64,000 nt of DNA. Source: Paralithodes platypus (Eukaryota; Arthropoda; Malacostraca; Decapoda; Lithodidae). Position numbers and translations under genes: made by a program. The notes beneath the pieces were generated by a model, which saw only the letters and a list, made by a program, of their open reading frames with translations, searched no databases and was not told where the DNA came from. Shown here piece by piece: positions 1-9,733 of this stretch. The stretch spans positions 48,309,762 to 48,373,761 of the forward strand of contig CM064505.1 in NCBI GenBank assembly GCA_032716605.1. Direction: 5' to 3'. How positions within the stretch are numbered: position 1 is the first letter of the stretch; each line of letters begins with the position of its first letter.

Positions 1-917
1 GCCGCCCCCACACCCCCGCTGGTTGGGCACTGGCTGAAAAACTTATTGTTTTACAGTAGACCTATGTATTTTATTTTATTTTTGTTCTCCCTTATAATAC
101 ATTTCAGCTCTTAATGACATATATAGCAATGATGTATAGCCTATGCTCTACCGGACCTATTAGGCCTAAAAAGATCGATGGGCTAACTGTCGGTCCAAAA
201 CATCAGTATAACCAACTAGCCCTTGCATGCCAGTTTAATCCTATGCGAAAAAATCTTTTACTTTATTTTACTTTGCGATCACCCATTAAGATTCCCGAGC
301 TAGCTGTGGTCCGGCTCCTTTATGTTGTCCCAACCAACCAACTAACCTTAATGAACAGAGGAGGTACTGGGCTGCCTGGCTGGCTGCTGGAGGCTCGATC
401 ACTACTCATCTTGGTCAACAGCTGGTGGATTTTTGTTTCGAATTTTTCCATGTAAAACAAGTGTATGTGCATTTCAAAACCAGCTGTCCTCGTCAGCTGT
501 ATTTGGAACACTGGTTATTGCACTTTGGACAGTTTACACTTATTGGAAGGCGAAAAGGTCTTAAGCAGCCTCAGTGTTTTTAAAGACGGTGGAAAAAGCT
601 TTGATCGGCTCACACCCTCTACACAAGCTGGCCAGAATCAAACTGACAGCTTATATCCTGGGCCACCTGTTTTCCAAATCATGGCATCACCTGATTGGTC
701 GATAGACATCACGTGTCAGTGAACTCGAGTACTCTTGGCATGAATTAGGTAGGGTGATTACTTTGGCCACGACGCCACCAGTATAGTTCATTGCATTCGC
801 CACCAGATGTCTCAGTTGTTGACTGACAGTCACGCAAAAGAAGTCTCCCAGATGAAGACGAAAAAGAAGAAGTATAAACAAACCCTTAAAACGTAAATAT
901 CCATATAATATGTATTA
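1..917. other. No gene seen; unassigned repeat-rich DNA
   Basis: Short open frames occur on both strands but none resembles a known family or shows a coherent domain. The first 22 bases carry a GC-rich CCCCCACACCCCCGCTGG motif that recurs near 34650, 35120, 36130 and 43340. The rest is AT-rich without visible tandem structure. Confidence 0.5.
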
Positions 918-1794
918 CAGTAGAGTCACGCATCTCACGCATTTCGATCCCACGATTACGCATCCCACGGTACTATCCAATGGCTACCTGAATTCTCATC
1001 CCACGAAAAACCACACGATTCCCACGGATGCAGAGCTAATGGAAGCTCTACAGGACGCCGAACTTGATGCCATGGACGATGATTTCACGGGCTTTGGCGG
1101 CGACGGTGGGGTGACTGAGAACGAGAGTGGGGCTACGGAGGGTGGTAACTAACATCCGCCTCCCGTCTATCACCACATCCATCACAATAAGGACCTCATC
1201 AACTTTTCTAAGTTTTTTGTTTGTGTTTTACTTAACTTTCTTTTCATAGCAGCTTGAAAGCCTGTAAGCTTGTTTTGAAAGGCGTCCATCCGACGCATGT
1301 AAACAACAGCCGGTAAGGCATCGCTTGTTCGTGTGTGGCTGTGTTATTGTTAAGTGGTGAAAAGTAGTGAAAAGTGGCTGACATCGCCACAAAGTTCTCT
1401 CCACGGAAATCATCATCACAACTGAACCAGTTGACTTAGAGAGCTCTACTCAATGCCATTCTACAGGTACGAAACACATCTACGCTTGGAGATGCGCGGG
1501 AATGCGGAACCATCAAAATAACAAAGATACGGTAGCCTAGGAGAGACGTTTTTTCGGCCAAATCCCCCAGGTTTTGGGGATATACCGGTATTATAGAATG
1601 CGTAGCCGAGGCTGGAGGGTTAAAGCAACTTACTTTGGATTATTGGCATGTAAAGTGATGGTCAATAGTCGCCCGATGATAGATTCCAGTACTTTTGTAA
1701 TTTTCCCCATTACTTTAATACTCTGCATCCCACGAATTCCGGTCCCACGGTAATATTTCGGTATCAATAAATCGTGGGATGCGAGATTCTACTG
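918..1794 (+). mobile_element. pogo/Tigger-like DNA transposon, internal-deletion derivative
   Basis: The two ends are imperfect inverted repeats beginning CAGTAGAGTCACGCATCTC on the left and, on the complement, CAGTAGAATCTCGCATCCCA on the right. This is the layout of Tc1/pogo-type elements that insert at TA. Subterminal CCCACG motifs repeat at both ends. Between about 1021 and 1152 an open stretch ends in an acidic tail (DAELDAMDDDFTGFGGDGG), which may be the last exon piece of a jerky/CENP-B-type transposase. That reading is inference, because no DDE motif remains. A piggyBac-type MITE sits inside near the right end. The element is non-autonomous. Confidence 0.6.
1233..1619 (+). mobile_element. 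piggyBac-type MITE, left end missing
   Basis: This segment matches the MITEs at 13038-13370, 13503-13982 and (reverse strand) 47361-47788: shared blocks include GCATGTAAACAACAGCCGG, CATCATCACAACTGAACCAG and the end GGCTGGAGGG followed by TTAA (1620-1623). The left CCCTC terminus is absent, so the copy is 5'-truncated or rearranged. It lies inside the Tigger-like element. Confidence 0.65.
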
Positions 1795-1869
1795 TTAGTT
1801 TCCTGGGAATGACACCTACATCAACAATTTGGAGAAAAATCGCTTAATCACATGCTATTGAGCTTAATT

Positions 1870-1905
1870 TTTTACCAATATTGTAGCGCCTCCTGTATAT
1901 TGACC
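1870..1905. repeat. End fragment of the 41.5-kb foldback family
   Basis: The stretch AATATTGTAGCGCCTCCTGTATATTGACCG nearly matches the right arm end of the foldback element at 41885-41916 (quoted here only as the shared words CTCCTGTATATTGACCG). Only the terminus is recognisable. Confidence 0.5.
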
Positions 1906-1984
1906 GAGCTTCATTTTGATTCATTGCACTTCTGGCTGTTTAATATTTTAGCATGCATAGAATGCTCATTTCTCTGTCAACATG

Positions 1985-2665
1985 CCACCAAGGAAGAAGG
2001 CAAAGTAAAGGTTAGCGAAGGTAGTGAGACCATAATTATTGGAGTTATTTATAGACCACCAAATATGAGTAGAAACGAAGGTACAGCTTTATGGCAGAAA
2101 GTGAAAATAGCATTCAAGGTTTAGCAATGTGTGTATTATGGGGGATTTAAATTTTCCGAATATTGATTGGCAGCATCAAATCGGCGACTCAGATTCAAAA
2201 GAATTTATTGAGGCGGTACAGGATAGTTTTTTATTTCAATTCATAGACTCGCCTACTAGAGGTAATGATATCCTCGATTTAGTTCTCAGTAATAATGAAC
2301 AAATGATAAATAATGTAGAGATAGGAGACCAACTAGGAAATAGTGATCATAAATCAATTTATTTTAACATACAATGGACAGGAAAGGCTAAAGAGAATAC
2401 GACACTTATCCCAGATTTCAGAAAAGCCAATTATGGTGGATTAAGAAGAGCCTTAAGAGTCGATCCTATGGTTAAACTATTAAGTGGACCCAGGTGCGCT
2501 AATGAACATACTCTCTCTCAGATACCTGTCTTAACTCAGGATAATTTGATAGCTACATATAATAATTTTATTTCTTCACTCCACAATGCGCAAAATAAAT
2601 ATATCCTCAAAAGAAAATTTAGATCAACACAGAACCAACCCAAATGGATGAATAATAGACTATTA
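1985..2665 (+). pseudogene. LINE-A endonuclease domain (APE-type), partial
   Basis: The translation contains the order expected of an apurinic-like LINE endonuclease: GVIYRPPN (about 2040-2065), then after a frameshift around 2110-2127 the GDLNFPNIDW motif (2141-2170), DSPTRGNDILDLVLSN, and the SDH motif in GNSDHKSIYF (about 2337-2366). The N-terminal part with the catalytic Glu is missing, so the copy is 5'-truncated. The frame continues through QNQPKWMNNRLL and is cut at 2665 by the TIR element. Not functional. Confidence 0.8.
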
Positions 2666-3088
2666 GGGTACGAGTACCAATGCAGACGCATTTTTACATA
2701 CTTTTTTTTTTTTACGAGTTGCTTCCGCTTGCCTATAAGAGATAGGAAATTGTGGGTAAGGGGGATAAATAGCAAAAAGCTTATATTTTCACCAGGCACT
2801 AAAATTTTTACTTTATATCATATTGTGTAGGATAGAGAAGATAAATAAGAGATGCGTCCCCTTAGGGCAGCAAAATCCTAAGGGGACGCCCCTGGTCCTA
2901 AGGAGACGCAGGTATGTTTAAAACACAAAAACACACATAAAATGATATAAGTACCGGTACTTACCTCATGGGTACCAGAAACAAAGCATGGTACTTTTGG
3001 TCGTAAGTTGACAATGCTAAAGCAATAAAACGGACTGACATAGGCCTTATAATATATATTATTAGAGAGACATAAAATATTACTAAAC

Positions 3089-3441
3089 TATAGGTTTGAC
3101 TCCTGTAAGGAGATTAGGAAAACCTAATATTTAGTAGTGGCCCCGTAATCATTGACGAACATGCCTATTACATAAGGCATCCTCTTCAAACACTAATCCG
3201 CCGTAGTTTGAATCTACCGCGCAGAGCATTTAAAAACTGAGGAGCCTTCATCATGAGCGCACGCGACCTCACTCATGGCTTCAGTCATTATGAATTGGGT
3301 TCTCACTACGAAAAAACTTCGTAAAAAATAAAAACAAAAAGAAAATAAGAATAACTATCCAATAAGCTTTCCATCATATCGTGGATGTACTTGTGTGGAT
3401 TTCTGACCAGACGCTGATTCAGGCGTCATTCCTCCTTCACT
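3089..3441 (-). repeat. DIRS-1 right inverted terminal repeat
   Basis: From about 3148 to 3441 this is the inverted complement of 11474-11757 near the other end of the element. The outermost 68 bp (3089-3156) are not in the left repeat; they are the exact inverted complement of 3513-3580 in the ICR. This asymmetric extension is the arrangement known for DIRS elements. Confidence 0.88.
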
Positions 3442-3512
3442 GACATATCAAGTAAACCAAAATCCTTAATACATCAACGAATGGGAAGGGGACGGTCGGG
3501 AGGGCCCCAGTC

Positions 3513-3618
3513 GTCAATGATTACGGGGCCACTACTAAATATTAGGTTTTCCTAATCTCCTTACAGGAGTCAAACCTATAATTTATTAGTGGCCCCTCCA
3601 TCATTGACGAACATGCCT
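3513..3618 (-). repeat. DIRS-1 internal complementary region (ICR)
   Basis: Two blocks meet at 3580/3581. The block 3513-3580 is complementary to the right extremity of the element (3089-3156), and 3581-3617 is complementary to the left extremity (11747-11783). In DIRS models the ICR templates joining of the two ends in a circular intermediate, which this junction fits exactly. Confidence 0.88.
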
Positions 3619-4180
3619 GATATCTAAGACTGGAGGGGGACATTCGTAATCATATCATAACTCTAGAAAAGCAGATAATAAAAACAACCACATAGTATTC
3701 TTACTTTTGAAAAATGTATTTAATACGGCGTAGGCCGGAAATATACAAGAAAAAGGGGGTTCAGGCAGGTGCGTGCTTCAAAGAAGCCTGCCTGACAAAA
3801 ATAGGTAACCCTGAAGATTCTGAACACAGATCTGTAGTTACAAAAGGCACCCCACTCAACGAGTGGTGACAAATAATAAGTTATAAGTTTATATGTGCAC
3901 ATCATAAACCCCAAAATACATGTGGAGATCAATTGCTAATGAACTCCATTGAACTAATGTTACATTGCTTTCGCAGCTAAAACTACTATAACAACACCGT
4001 TGTTTTGTACTAAACTTTGTACTAGCACAAATTCTCTCAGAGAAATTTTCATATCACATTTCAACCTTAAATTGTATCACAGTTCTCATACTCCGGCGGG
4101 GTCTAGGGTGTCCTATGTCAACTGACTGCACCCCCCCCCCCCCTTTCCTTGAAAATAAACATAAGTGACTGCAGGGCCAC
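3619..4180 (-). other. DIRS-1 3' non-coding region
   Basis: No coherent frame lies between the recombinase stop and the ICR. It contains a C-homopolymer (about 4130-4143) that is longer in DIRS-2, a likely place for length variation or sequencing error. The same region recurs in DIRS-2 at 20880-21443. Confidence 0.7.
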
Positions 4181-5161
4181 CTAGACCCTCTGCCTTAAAG
4201 CTATACATGGTAAGGAAGGTTTGTCTAGAGCAACTGACAAGTATCTAGAGAGAAACGTATGATTAGACGCCCACAACTGTGTGGACGCAATATCTTCAAC
4301 TGAAAAGTTTTTCAGGAAACGTAAAGAGGCCGCCCACTTGCGTAAATCGTGGGCCCTACCCACAACGCCGGGATTACTCTCTTTAATGACTTCTACTAGA
4401 AGAGAGGCTAATCGCCGTTTAAGTAAGCGTTTACCCGTACTCGCTACCCATAAAGCACCTTGGGGGTTATGAGGAGCTATTCTTAAATATTTGGTTAGAG
4501 CTTGCACTGGACATAAATTATGATGCACCTTTCCCCTTTTTAACGCCGGCACCGTGAATTCAGAAAACACGTGTGCACTATGCTCATTCTTGGCTACAAA
4601 CGCCGGGGAGGGTGCAATGGAAATTGAATCATTAAGTCTACCAAACCTAAGACAATTAGGTGTGTTGCTCATCGCCGCCAGCTCAGACACTCTGTTTCCG
4701 GTGGCCAAAGCCAAAAGGAAAACTGCCTTCTTTAAGATTAAAGCAAAGTCTGCAGTATTTTGATACAGACGAGAATGAAGTAAAGACAAAGCTTTGTCCA
4801 GAGACCAAGTAGGCATGAGCTGACGGGGAGGTGGGCGGAGTTTAAAACACGCTCTCATAAATCCTGTTTCCTCCGCCACCGGTATGGATAGACCTGTAAG
4901 GTCGAAAAAGGGCACTCTAATCGCAGTTAAGTGATTCTTCAGAGTAACCACAGATAAACGTTTCTGCTCAAACAGATAGTTCAAGTAATTAAAAACCAAT
5001 GCCACTGAGGGTACAGTTTGTTCCGTTCTAACAATCCAAGAAGTAAAAGCTTTCCAATGAGATTGATATTGTCGCTTAGTAGACTGAGTATATTGATTGA
5101 GCAATTTATTGGTCACATCCCTACCGTATGGTGCCAGCCACTTGGCCTCCTGAATGTCCAT
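4181..5161 (-). CDS. DIRS-1 tyrosine recombinase (integrase)
   Basis: A phage-integrase-type recombinase of about 326 residues, taken from the ATG at 5161 (MDIQEAKWLAP). An N-terminal core-binding region (about 15-90, with LNQYTQSTKRQYQSHW) precedes the catalytic domain. The catalytic tetrad is visible as Arg157 in TGNRVSEL, His271 and Arg274 in HDLRKW, and Tyr307 in HTFLSRYL. In DIRS elements this enzyme inserts the circular cDNA, in place of a DDE integrase. The start overlaps the end of RT/RNase H by about 50 bp in another frame. The same frame is open far upstream, to 6988, across most of RT; I regard that upstream part as overlap rather than recombinase sequence. No lesions are seen. Confidence 0.9.
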   Translation of the reverse strand: MDIQEAKWLAPYGRDVTNKLLNQYTQSTKRQYQSHWKAFTSWIVRTEQTVPSVALVFNYLNYLFEQKRLSVVTLKNHLTAIRVPFFDLTGLSIPVAEETGFMRACFKLRPPPRQLMPTWSLDKALSLLHSRLYQNTADFALILKKAVFLLALATGNRVSELAAMSNTPNCLRFGRLNDSISIAPSPAFVAKNEHSAHVFSEFTVPALKRGKVHHNLCPVQALTKYLRIAPHNPQGALWVASTGKRLLKRRLASLLVEVIKESNPGVVGRAHDLRKWAASLRFLKNFSVEDIASTQLWASNHTFLSRYLSVALDKPSLPCIALRQRV

Positions 5162-7059
5162 AATGCAAAAGTCAGCGAGGTCTCTAGGTTGCCAATCGTG
5201 TCTAAGTGGAAGTACCTGACCGGGAGCGATACCGGGTCCGGGCACCACATTATTAACTGCTGGCACCACACCTGCGCCGGCCACAGGGGCGCGATTAGCG
5301 AGACTAAGCCTCGATAAACTCGTAGTTTGTTCACTACGTGGCACATTAGTGACGCATCTGGCGGTGGAAACAGATAGATGGAGCTCCATCTGTTCCAGTC
5401 TGTCACTAGGGCGTCTGGCCCCCCTGCCGGCGTTATCGTCCGGCGGGTGAGGTATAGAGGGAGCTTGTGAGTCTCCTCGGACGCAAAAAGATCCACTTGT
5501 GGATGGGAGAGCTCCGCAATCATTAGGTCGAAAATGGGTTGCTTGAGCTCCCATTCTACTGTCGTGCTCTGTCTCCGGGACAGAGCGTCTGCCCAGACGT
5601 TCGCTACGCCTGGGAGATAAGATGCGTGAAGATAAATATCTAGACTGGTGGCTAGAACAAAAATCTCTTCCGACACGAGTAGCAACTTCCTTGACCTCGT
5701 TGACCCTTGTTTCTGAATACAGTGAACTGCATTCAGATTGTCCATTCTGAAGGCCACTGACTTGCCCCGTAACGCCGGGCCGTGAGCCTGAAGGAAATAC
5801 AATGGGACTAGTAACTCTTTGACATTTATGTGAGCGATTTCTAAGTGGGACCAAAGTCCCTGACCCTGGTGCCCCTGATTTGACTGAAATCCCCACCCTA
5901 TGGTGCCTGACGCATCCGTGTCTACCCATACCGTTGGAGGAGGAGAGGTCCATGACATGATTGAGTGCAATGTTTCCCTCTTCGCCCAGACCGCTAGTAA
6001 GGTGTGGATTAATTTTGGTATGGGCCATAATTTTCCCGCCGGTAAGAGTGGGAAATATTTGTTGCCCTCCAATATTAATCGTTTTACTTTCAACCGGCCC
6101 AACTTGACAGTTAGCTGAATCCAGTTGAGAGAGCCGACCAGAGACTCCCAGACTCTTCGTGTCGTAGTCAGACTGTGAAGAAACCTGAACAGTTTCCTGC
6201 GAAACCTGTTGCGATTGTCCACACTCTGACTCAGAGTGAGAGCGGCGGTGTCCCAGACCAGCCCTATCCACTGAATTACTCTTGAGGGAACAAGGTTTGA
6301 CTTTACCAGATTTACCTTGAAGCCTAGAGTTTTGACATGATTTAAAATGATATTGACATGTTTTATGCATAATTGTTGTGTCTCTGCCACCACCAGCCAG
6401 TCGTCTAGATACCACAACACTCTGATTCCCTGTTTTAACAATGGCATCAGGGCTTGCCTGACTAGTTTTGTGAATAATCGAGGTGCTAGGTTCAAACCGA
6501 ACGGCATCCTCTGAAAAACAAAATTTTGGTGCCTGATCCTCAAGGCCAGAAACCTTTGAAATCTTTTGTTGACCGACACGTGCCAATAGGCGTCTGTCAG
6601 GTCTAGGGAACACATCCAGCCACCCGGCGGAAGTGTTAGCCTGATTTGATGAACTGTTAACATTCTGAAAGACTCGTTGTAAATGTGAAGATTCAGATAC
6701 GACAGGTCTACGACCGGCCTCATCTGAACACTGTCCCGTTTGGGAACCAAAAACAGTTTTGACGTGAATACAGGGTAATCTGGGGGTACCGGGATGATGA
6801 CATTCTTGGCAATCATCTCCTGGACCAGCAGCTCCACCTCTAATGAAACACAATTTGCCGTTGTCGGCTGACGTAAGCGAGGTCGCCGGAGCCACTGCCA
6901 AGTGATGCCTTTGCGTGCCACCATCCGTGCCCAGGTTTTTAACGGCCATGCTTGGTGACACGTTCGGAACGACCCAGTTAGCAGACAAGGGTTCGCCGGC
7001 TGTACTTCCCTCGGTTCCTCCGGCTCTAAGGTAGGCACTGGGAGTGAGAAAAACTTTAG
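5113..7059 (-). CDS. DIRS-1 reverse transcriptase / RNase H
   Basis: The frame gives RT followed by RNase H (numbering from 7038, about 641 residues). RT has SLDLTDAYWH (about 144-153), QRMPFGLNLAP (about 176-186) and the catalytic box YLDDW (210-214). RNase H shows the four acidic positions in VDTDASG (372-378), KELL (408), RMDN (433) and WADALSRR (482-489). A C-terminal segment (PQVDLFASEETHK..., then GGPDALVTDW and IYLFPPP) matches the conserved tail after RNase H in DIRS elements. There is no ATG near the beginning: the frame is continuous upstream into the last codons of gag, in the -1 register. I therefore infer expression as a Gag-RT fusion by frameshifting. Confidence 0.9.
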   Translation of the reverse strand, partial: LKFFSLPVPTLEPEEPREVQPANPCLLTGSFRTCHQAWPLKTWARMVARKGITWQWLRRPRLRQPTTANCVSLEVELLVQEMIAKNVIIPVPPDYPVFTSKLFLVPKRDSVQMRPVVDLSYLNLHIYNESFRMLTVHQIRLTLPPGGWMCSLDLTDAYWHVSVNKRFQRFLALRIRHQNFVFQRMPFGLNLAPRLFTKLVRQALMPLLKQGIRVLWYLDDWLVVAETQQLCIKHVNIILNHVKTLGFKVNLVKSNLVPSRVIQWIGLVWDTAALTLSQSVDNRNRFRRKLFRFLHSLTTTRRVWESLVGSLNWIQLTVKLGRLKVKRLILEGNKYFPLLPAGKLWPIPKLIHTLLAVWAKRETLHSIMSWTSPPPTVWVDTDASGTIGWGFQSNQGHQGQGLWSHLEIAHINVKELLVPLYFLQAHGPALRGKSVAFRMDNLNAVHCIQKQGSTRSRKLLLVSEEIFVLATSLDIYLHASYLPGVANVWADALSRRQSTTVEWELKQPIFDLMIAELSHPQVDLFASEETHKLPLYLTRRTITPAGGPDALVTDWNRWSSIYLFPPPDASLMCHVVNKLRVYRGLVSLIAPLWPAQVWCQQLIMWCPDPVSLPVRYFHLDTIGNLETSLTFALWTFRRPSGWHHTVGM

Positions 7060-9674
7060 TTTTTTGATGGTGGTTTTGGTGGTGTTGGCCGCTTCGCCGG
7101 CTGGCTGGTGTGGGCCGAAGACTGGCCCTGACCCGGCTTATACTGGCCGCGTCCCCTCTGTCCTGAAAACCCTCTCTGTCTATGCCTGAACTGACCCAGG
7201 GGGGATTGGGAGGACTTAGGCGGAAGAAACGGCTTAGAACCCCCTGGCTGAGCTTTAGTAGGAGGCTTAGGTTTGGGGAAGTTAAATGCGGGTTTCTTAG
7301 CCTGTGCGGGACTGTGCTTCACGGCCTGTGCCATGTTAAACACTGTTCGCCATACATCAGGGGACATTAAAGAAGGTGTAAGTACTGGGGACATAACCAC
7401 CTGGTTAGCAATGCGATCAGGCAGCTTGCGAACTAATGACATTCTAAGATCCTGTCGTGCTCGCACCGCCTCAAGTAAGGCTGTGCGTATGTCACCTAAG
7501 GATTGAATTGACGACTGAAGAATCAGACGCCGGGATAATTCAACTGATCTTCGAGCATCCGCGTCTGCGATTGCCTGAGTAGACCTGAGTAAAGACTTAG
7601 CCACCTGTTGAGAAACTATGTACTGTGAAAACAGGCGGAAAGCTTTTCCCCTAAGCCTAAATTCTCTGTCTAGGTGAGAAGGGGTAGGGGTAATGAATGG
7701 TTCCTTTAGTTCACAAAGATTAATCTTAGGGGCAGCTAAAAAGGAAAATAAAGCTGACGGAACTCCGCCGGCAGAACCTACCGGCATTGAGAACCATGAA
7801 TGTGTATCCTGAGGGATCTGGTGGGAAGATTTAGAAGTGAAAGTGGTTGCAAAGTTCTGAGCCTCTACCTCCCAATCCACCCAAGGTCCTGGTCCTAACT
7901 GTCCCACCTTCAACACTGGATTAGCTGTCTCGTCTGTGACGGTCTGTAAATCTAGTTCAGGAGTAATAGCCAACAGAGCCTTAATATCATTAAACCCATC
8001 CAGCTTAGACCAGTCTGAAAAAAGTTTTGAAGCTGAGGCAGGGGGTAAAGCAGGCTTAGATGCATAAACAAAATAATCCTGATAATAATAACTAGGTATA
8101 GCCTTGATATTTACATCCAAAACATTACCCAAGGCATCCAATGCCCTTAATTTCTTAGACTTATTTCCCTGGATAAACCACTCACGTGGTACCGGGAGTT
8201 CCCCTGACAAGGTAGGCTGGGCAAGCTCTGGCTTAGAGGGGTTCAAAGGGACCCATGACTCGTCTGGCCCATAAAGCAGGGGCATAGCTACCTTTCTAAG
8301 AGGCGCTTTGTCTAGAGGGGGTGGATTAACATCCGTAATGACCCTGACATTTGACGTAGTGAATGCCGCCGTAGCTGGCTTAGAGCTCCCTGCCGGTGAC
8401 AGAGTAGGAGGGTTAGGAATCTTAGATAAATCGATTGACGTTATCAGAGGCCGTACCGCAGAACCTGTCAAGGGAGCCCCCAAGTCCATTGTGGGGTTTT
8501 CTCGTTGTTGATTAAAGAATTTTGATAGAGCATGAGTAAGTAACCCATCAATTTCTTGTGCTGTAACAAACTGGTTAGGTGCAGAACTTTCAGGTGAATT
8601 AGTATTATCATGGGCGGCGTCCAGGCCTGAGCCTGACCCTTGTCCTTCCCTATCTGAAATTAATGACACTTCATCTTGTCCCTCCCGATCCTCCTGAGAA
8701 GACCCCGCCGAGGCAGGGGCACCTTGTTTCCAAGATAAATCAGGGATAGAGGATGGGGTCGCCGCGTCCCTGTGGACATCGGCTACTGTGTGACTCGTAT
8801 GAGTCGGACGTGGATGGACAGACCCTGGCTGAGCAAAACGCCAAACACCGAGGCTCTGGCCTACGCTCTCTTGAGAGTCTGAAACATTCTCAATTATTGA
8901 ATATCCTGAACTCTCCATTTCTAGGGTTAAAATATCAATAGGTAAATCTTGTTTAGGGACAGGCGCTTCACTATACTCTGAGGCTGTAACAGAAACATTG
9001 TCAGGTGTAGAGGTACGATGAGATGCACTAGACTTAGAAGAATGTCGAGAGGACTTCTTATGGGAATCCTTTTTGGAGGATTTGTGGCTACGGTGTGACC
9101 GCGAACTGGACCTAGGTTTGGAAGAATCACCACCATGGTCCCTGGGGGAAGCTTCAGTCTTGCACTTCTTACTAGCCGGGGAAGAGGCCCGACTTGAAGA
9201 CCGTTGTCTGAGGGGAGACCTTGACCTCGATCTCGCCTGCGACGAGGAGGTGGCTGCCGGGGGAGTAGGCTCTCTCGGGCGTTTAAACGTCTCCACAGAC
9301 GATACAGAATCCTGGCTAGTCTCTGTCGGCTTAAAACCCCTTACTCTAGAGGTACGTTTAGGGGGAGGGTGCTCTGACAGCAACTTATCCCAAAGTGGGA
9401 CGTTGTCACATTGAAGTGACTTATGTGCGACAATGGTAGTGTAGGCCGACATTTGTTGTCTGACCTCTCTCAACGCTACCGCCGCGGTCTTGTCATTGTC
9501 ACACAGGACTTTATTGGTTAATTGGGAGCAAAAAGAACAATTACGTGTAACCCAGAGACCCCTTGAACGGTCTAGACATCTAACACACCTTATGCAAAGG
9601 GTATGTGCAAAAATTGGGATACCCGCGCAAGTAGGGGTAATGCACAGGGCAAAAACTGGGGTGACATTAGCCAT
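7056..9674 (-). CDS. DIRS-1 Gag-like protein
   Basis: An 872-residue frame starting MANVTPVFALC. The first 60 residues are cysteine-rich (Cys at about 11, 16, 27, 30, 33, 46, 49, 58), suggesting a zinc-binding fold, though not a classic CCHC knuckle. Residues about 140-230 are an SR/SK-rich low-complexity stretch (RSRSRSPLRQRSSSR, HRSHKSSKKDSHK). The middle is acidic and Ser-rich; the region about 440-740 is the best conserved between the three copies. The C terminus is basic and Gly/Arg/Pro-rich (SGQRGRGQYKPGQGQ), likely nucleic-acid binding. Role by position and family: particle or RNP protein of a DIRS element. It ends at the slippery site. Intact. Confidence 0.85.
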   Translation of the reverse strand: MANVTPVFALCITPTCAGIPIFAHTLCIRCVRCLDRSRGLWVTRNCSFCSQLTNKVLCDNDKTAAVALREVRQQMSAYTTIVAHKSLQCDNVPLWDKLLSEHPPPKRTSRVRGFKPTETSQDSVSSVETFKRPREPTPPAATSSSQARSRSRSPLRQRSSSRASSPASKKCKTEASPRDHGGDSSKPRSSSRSHRSHKSSKKDSHKKSSRHSSKSSASHRTSTPDNVSVTASEYSEAPVPKQDLPIDILTLEMESSGYSIIENVSDSQESVGQSLGVWRFAQPGSVHPRPTHTSHTVADVHRDAATPSSIPDLSWKQGAPASAGSSQEDREGQDEVSLISDREGQGSGSGLDAAHDNTNSPESSAPNQFVTAQEIDGLLTHALSKFFNQQRENPTMDLGAPLTGSAVRPLITSIDLSKIPNPPTLSPAGSSKPATAAFTTSNVRVITDVNPPPLDKAPLRKVAMPLLYGPDESWVPLNPSKPELAQPTLSGELPVPREWFIQGNKSKKLRALDALGNVLDVNIKAIPSYYYQDYFVYASKPALPPASASKLFSDWSKLDGFNDIKALLAITPELDLQTVTDETANPVLKVGQLGPGPWVDWEVEAQNFATTFTSKSSHQIPQDTHSWFSMPVGSAGGVPSALFSFLAAPKINLCELKEPFITPTPSHLDREFRLRGKAFRLFSQYIVSQQVAKSLLRSTQAIADADARRSVELSRRLILQSSIQSLGDIRTALLEAVRARQDLRMSLVRKLPDRIANQVVMSPVLTPSLMSPDVWRTVFNMAQAVKHSPAQAKKPAFNFPKPKPPTKAQPGGSKPFLPPKSSQSPLGQFRHRQRGFSGQRGRGQYKPGQGQSSAHTSQPAKRPTPPKPPSKN
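7059..7065 (-). promoter_or_regulatory. Candidate -1 ribosomal frameshift site at the gag stop (DIRS-1)
   Basis: The last gag codons read TCA AAA AAC TAA. The heptamer A AAA AAC fits the X XXY YYZ slippery consensus in the gag frame and is followed directly by the stop. A one-base backward slip moves into the frame that stays open into RT. The same place in DIRS-2 reads A AAA AAT and in DIRS-3 A AAA AAC. A downstream stimulatory structure was not tested. Confidence 0.6.
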
Positions 9675-9733
9675 GACAGAGACTGGTGAGAGGAACTACC
9701 GCCGGGTCTGTATTGGTCCGCCGGAGCTCAGCT

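Noticed and set aside
3089..3580. Apparent independent MITE with 68-bp inverted ends next to the DIRS element
   Set aside because: The same block sits at the same place in DIRS-2, its interior is the right ITR and one end is the ICR, so it is part of the DIRS element.
9073..9414. Plus-strand frame inside the DIRS gag region (and similar ones at 26318 and 22417)
   Set aside because: Antisense to gag/RT, whose translation is conserved; these are shadows.
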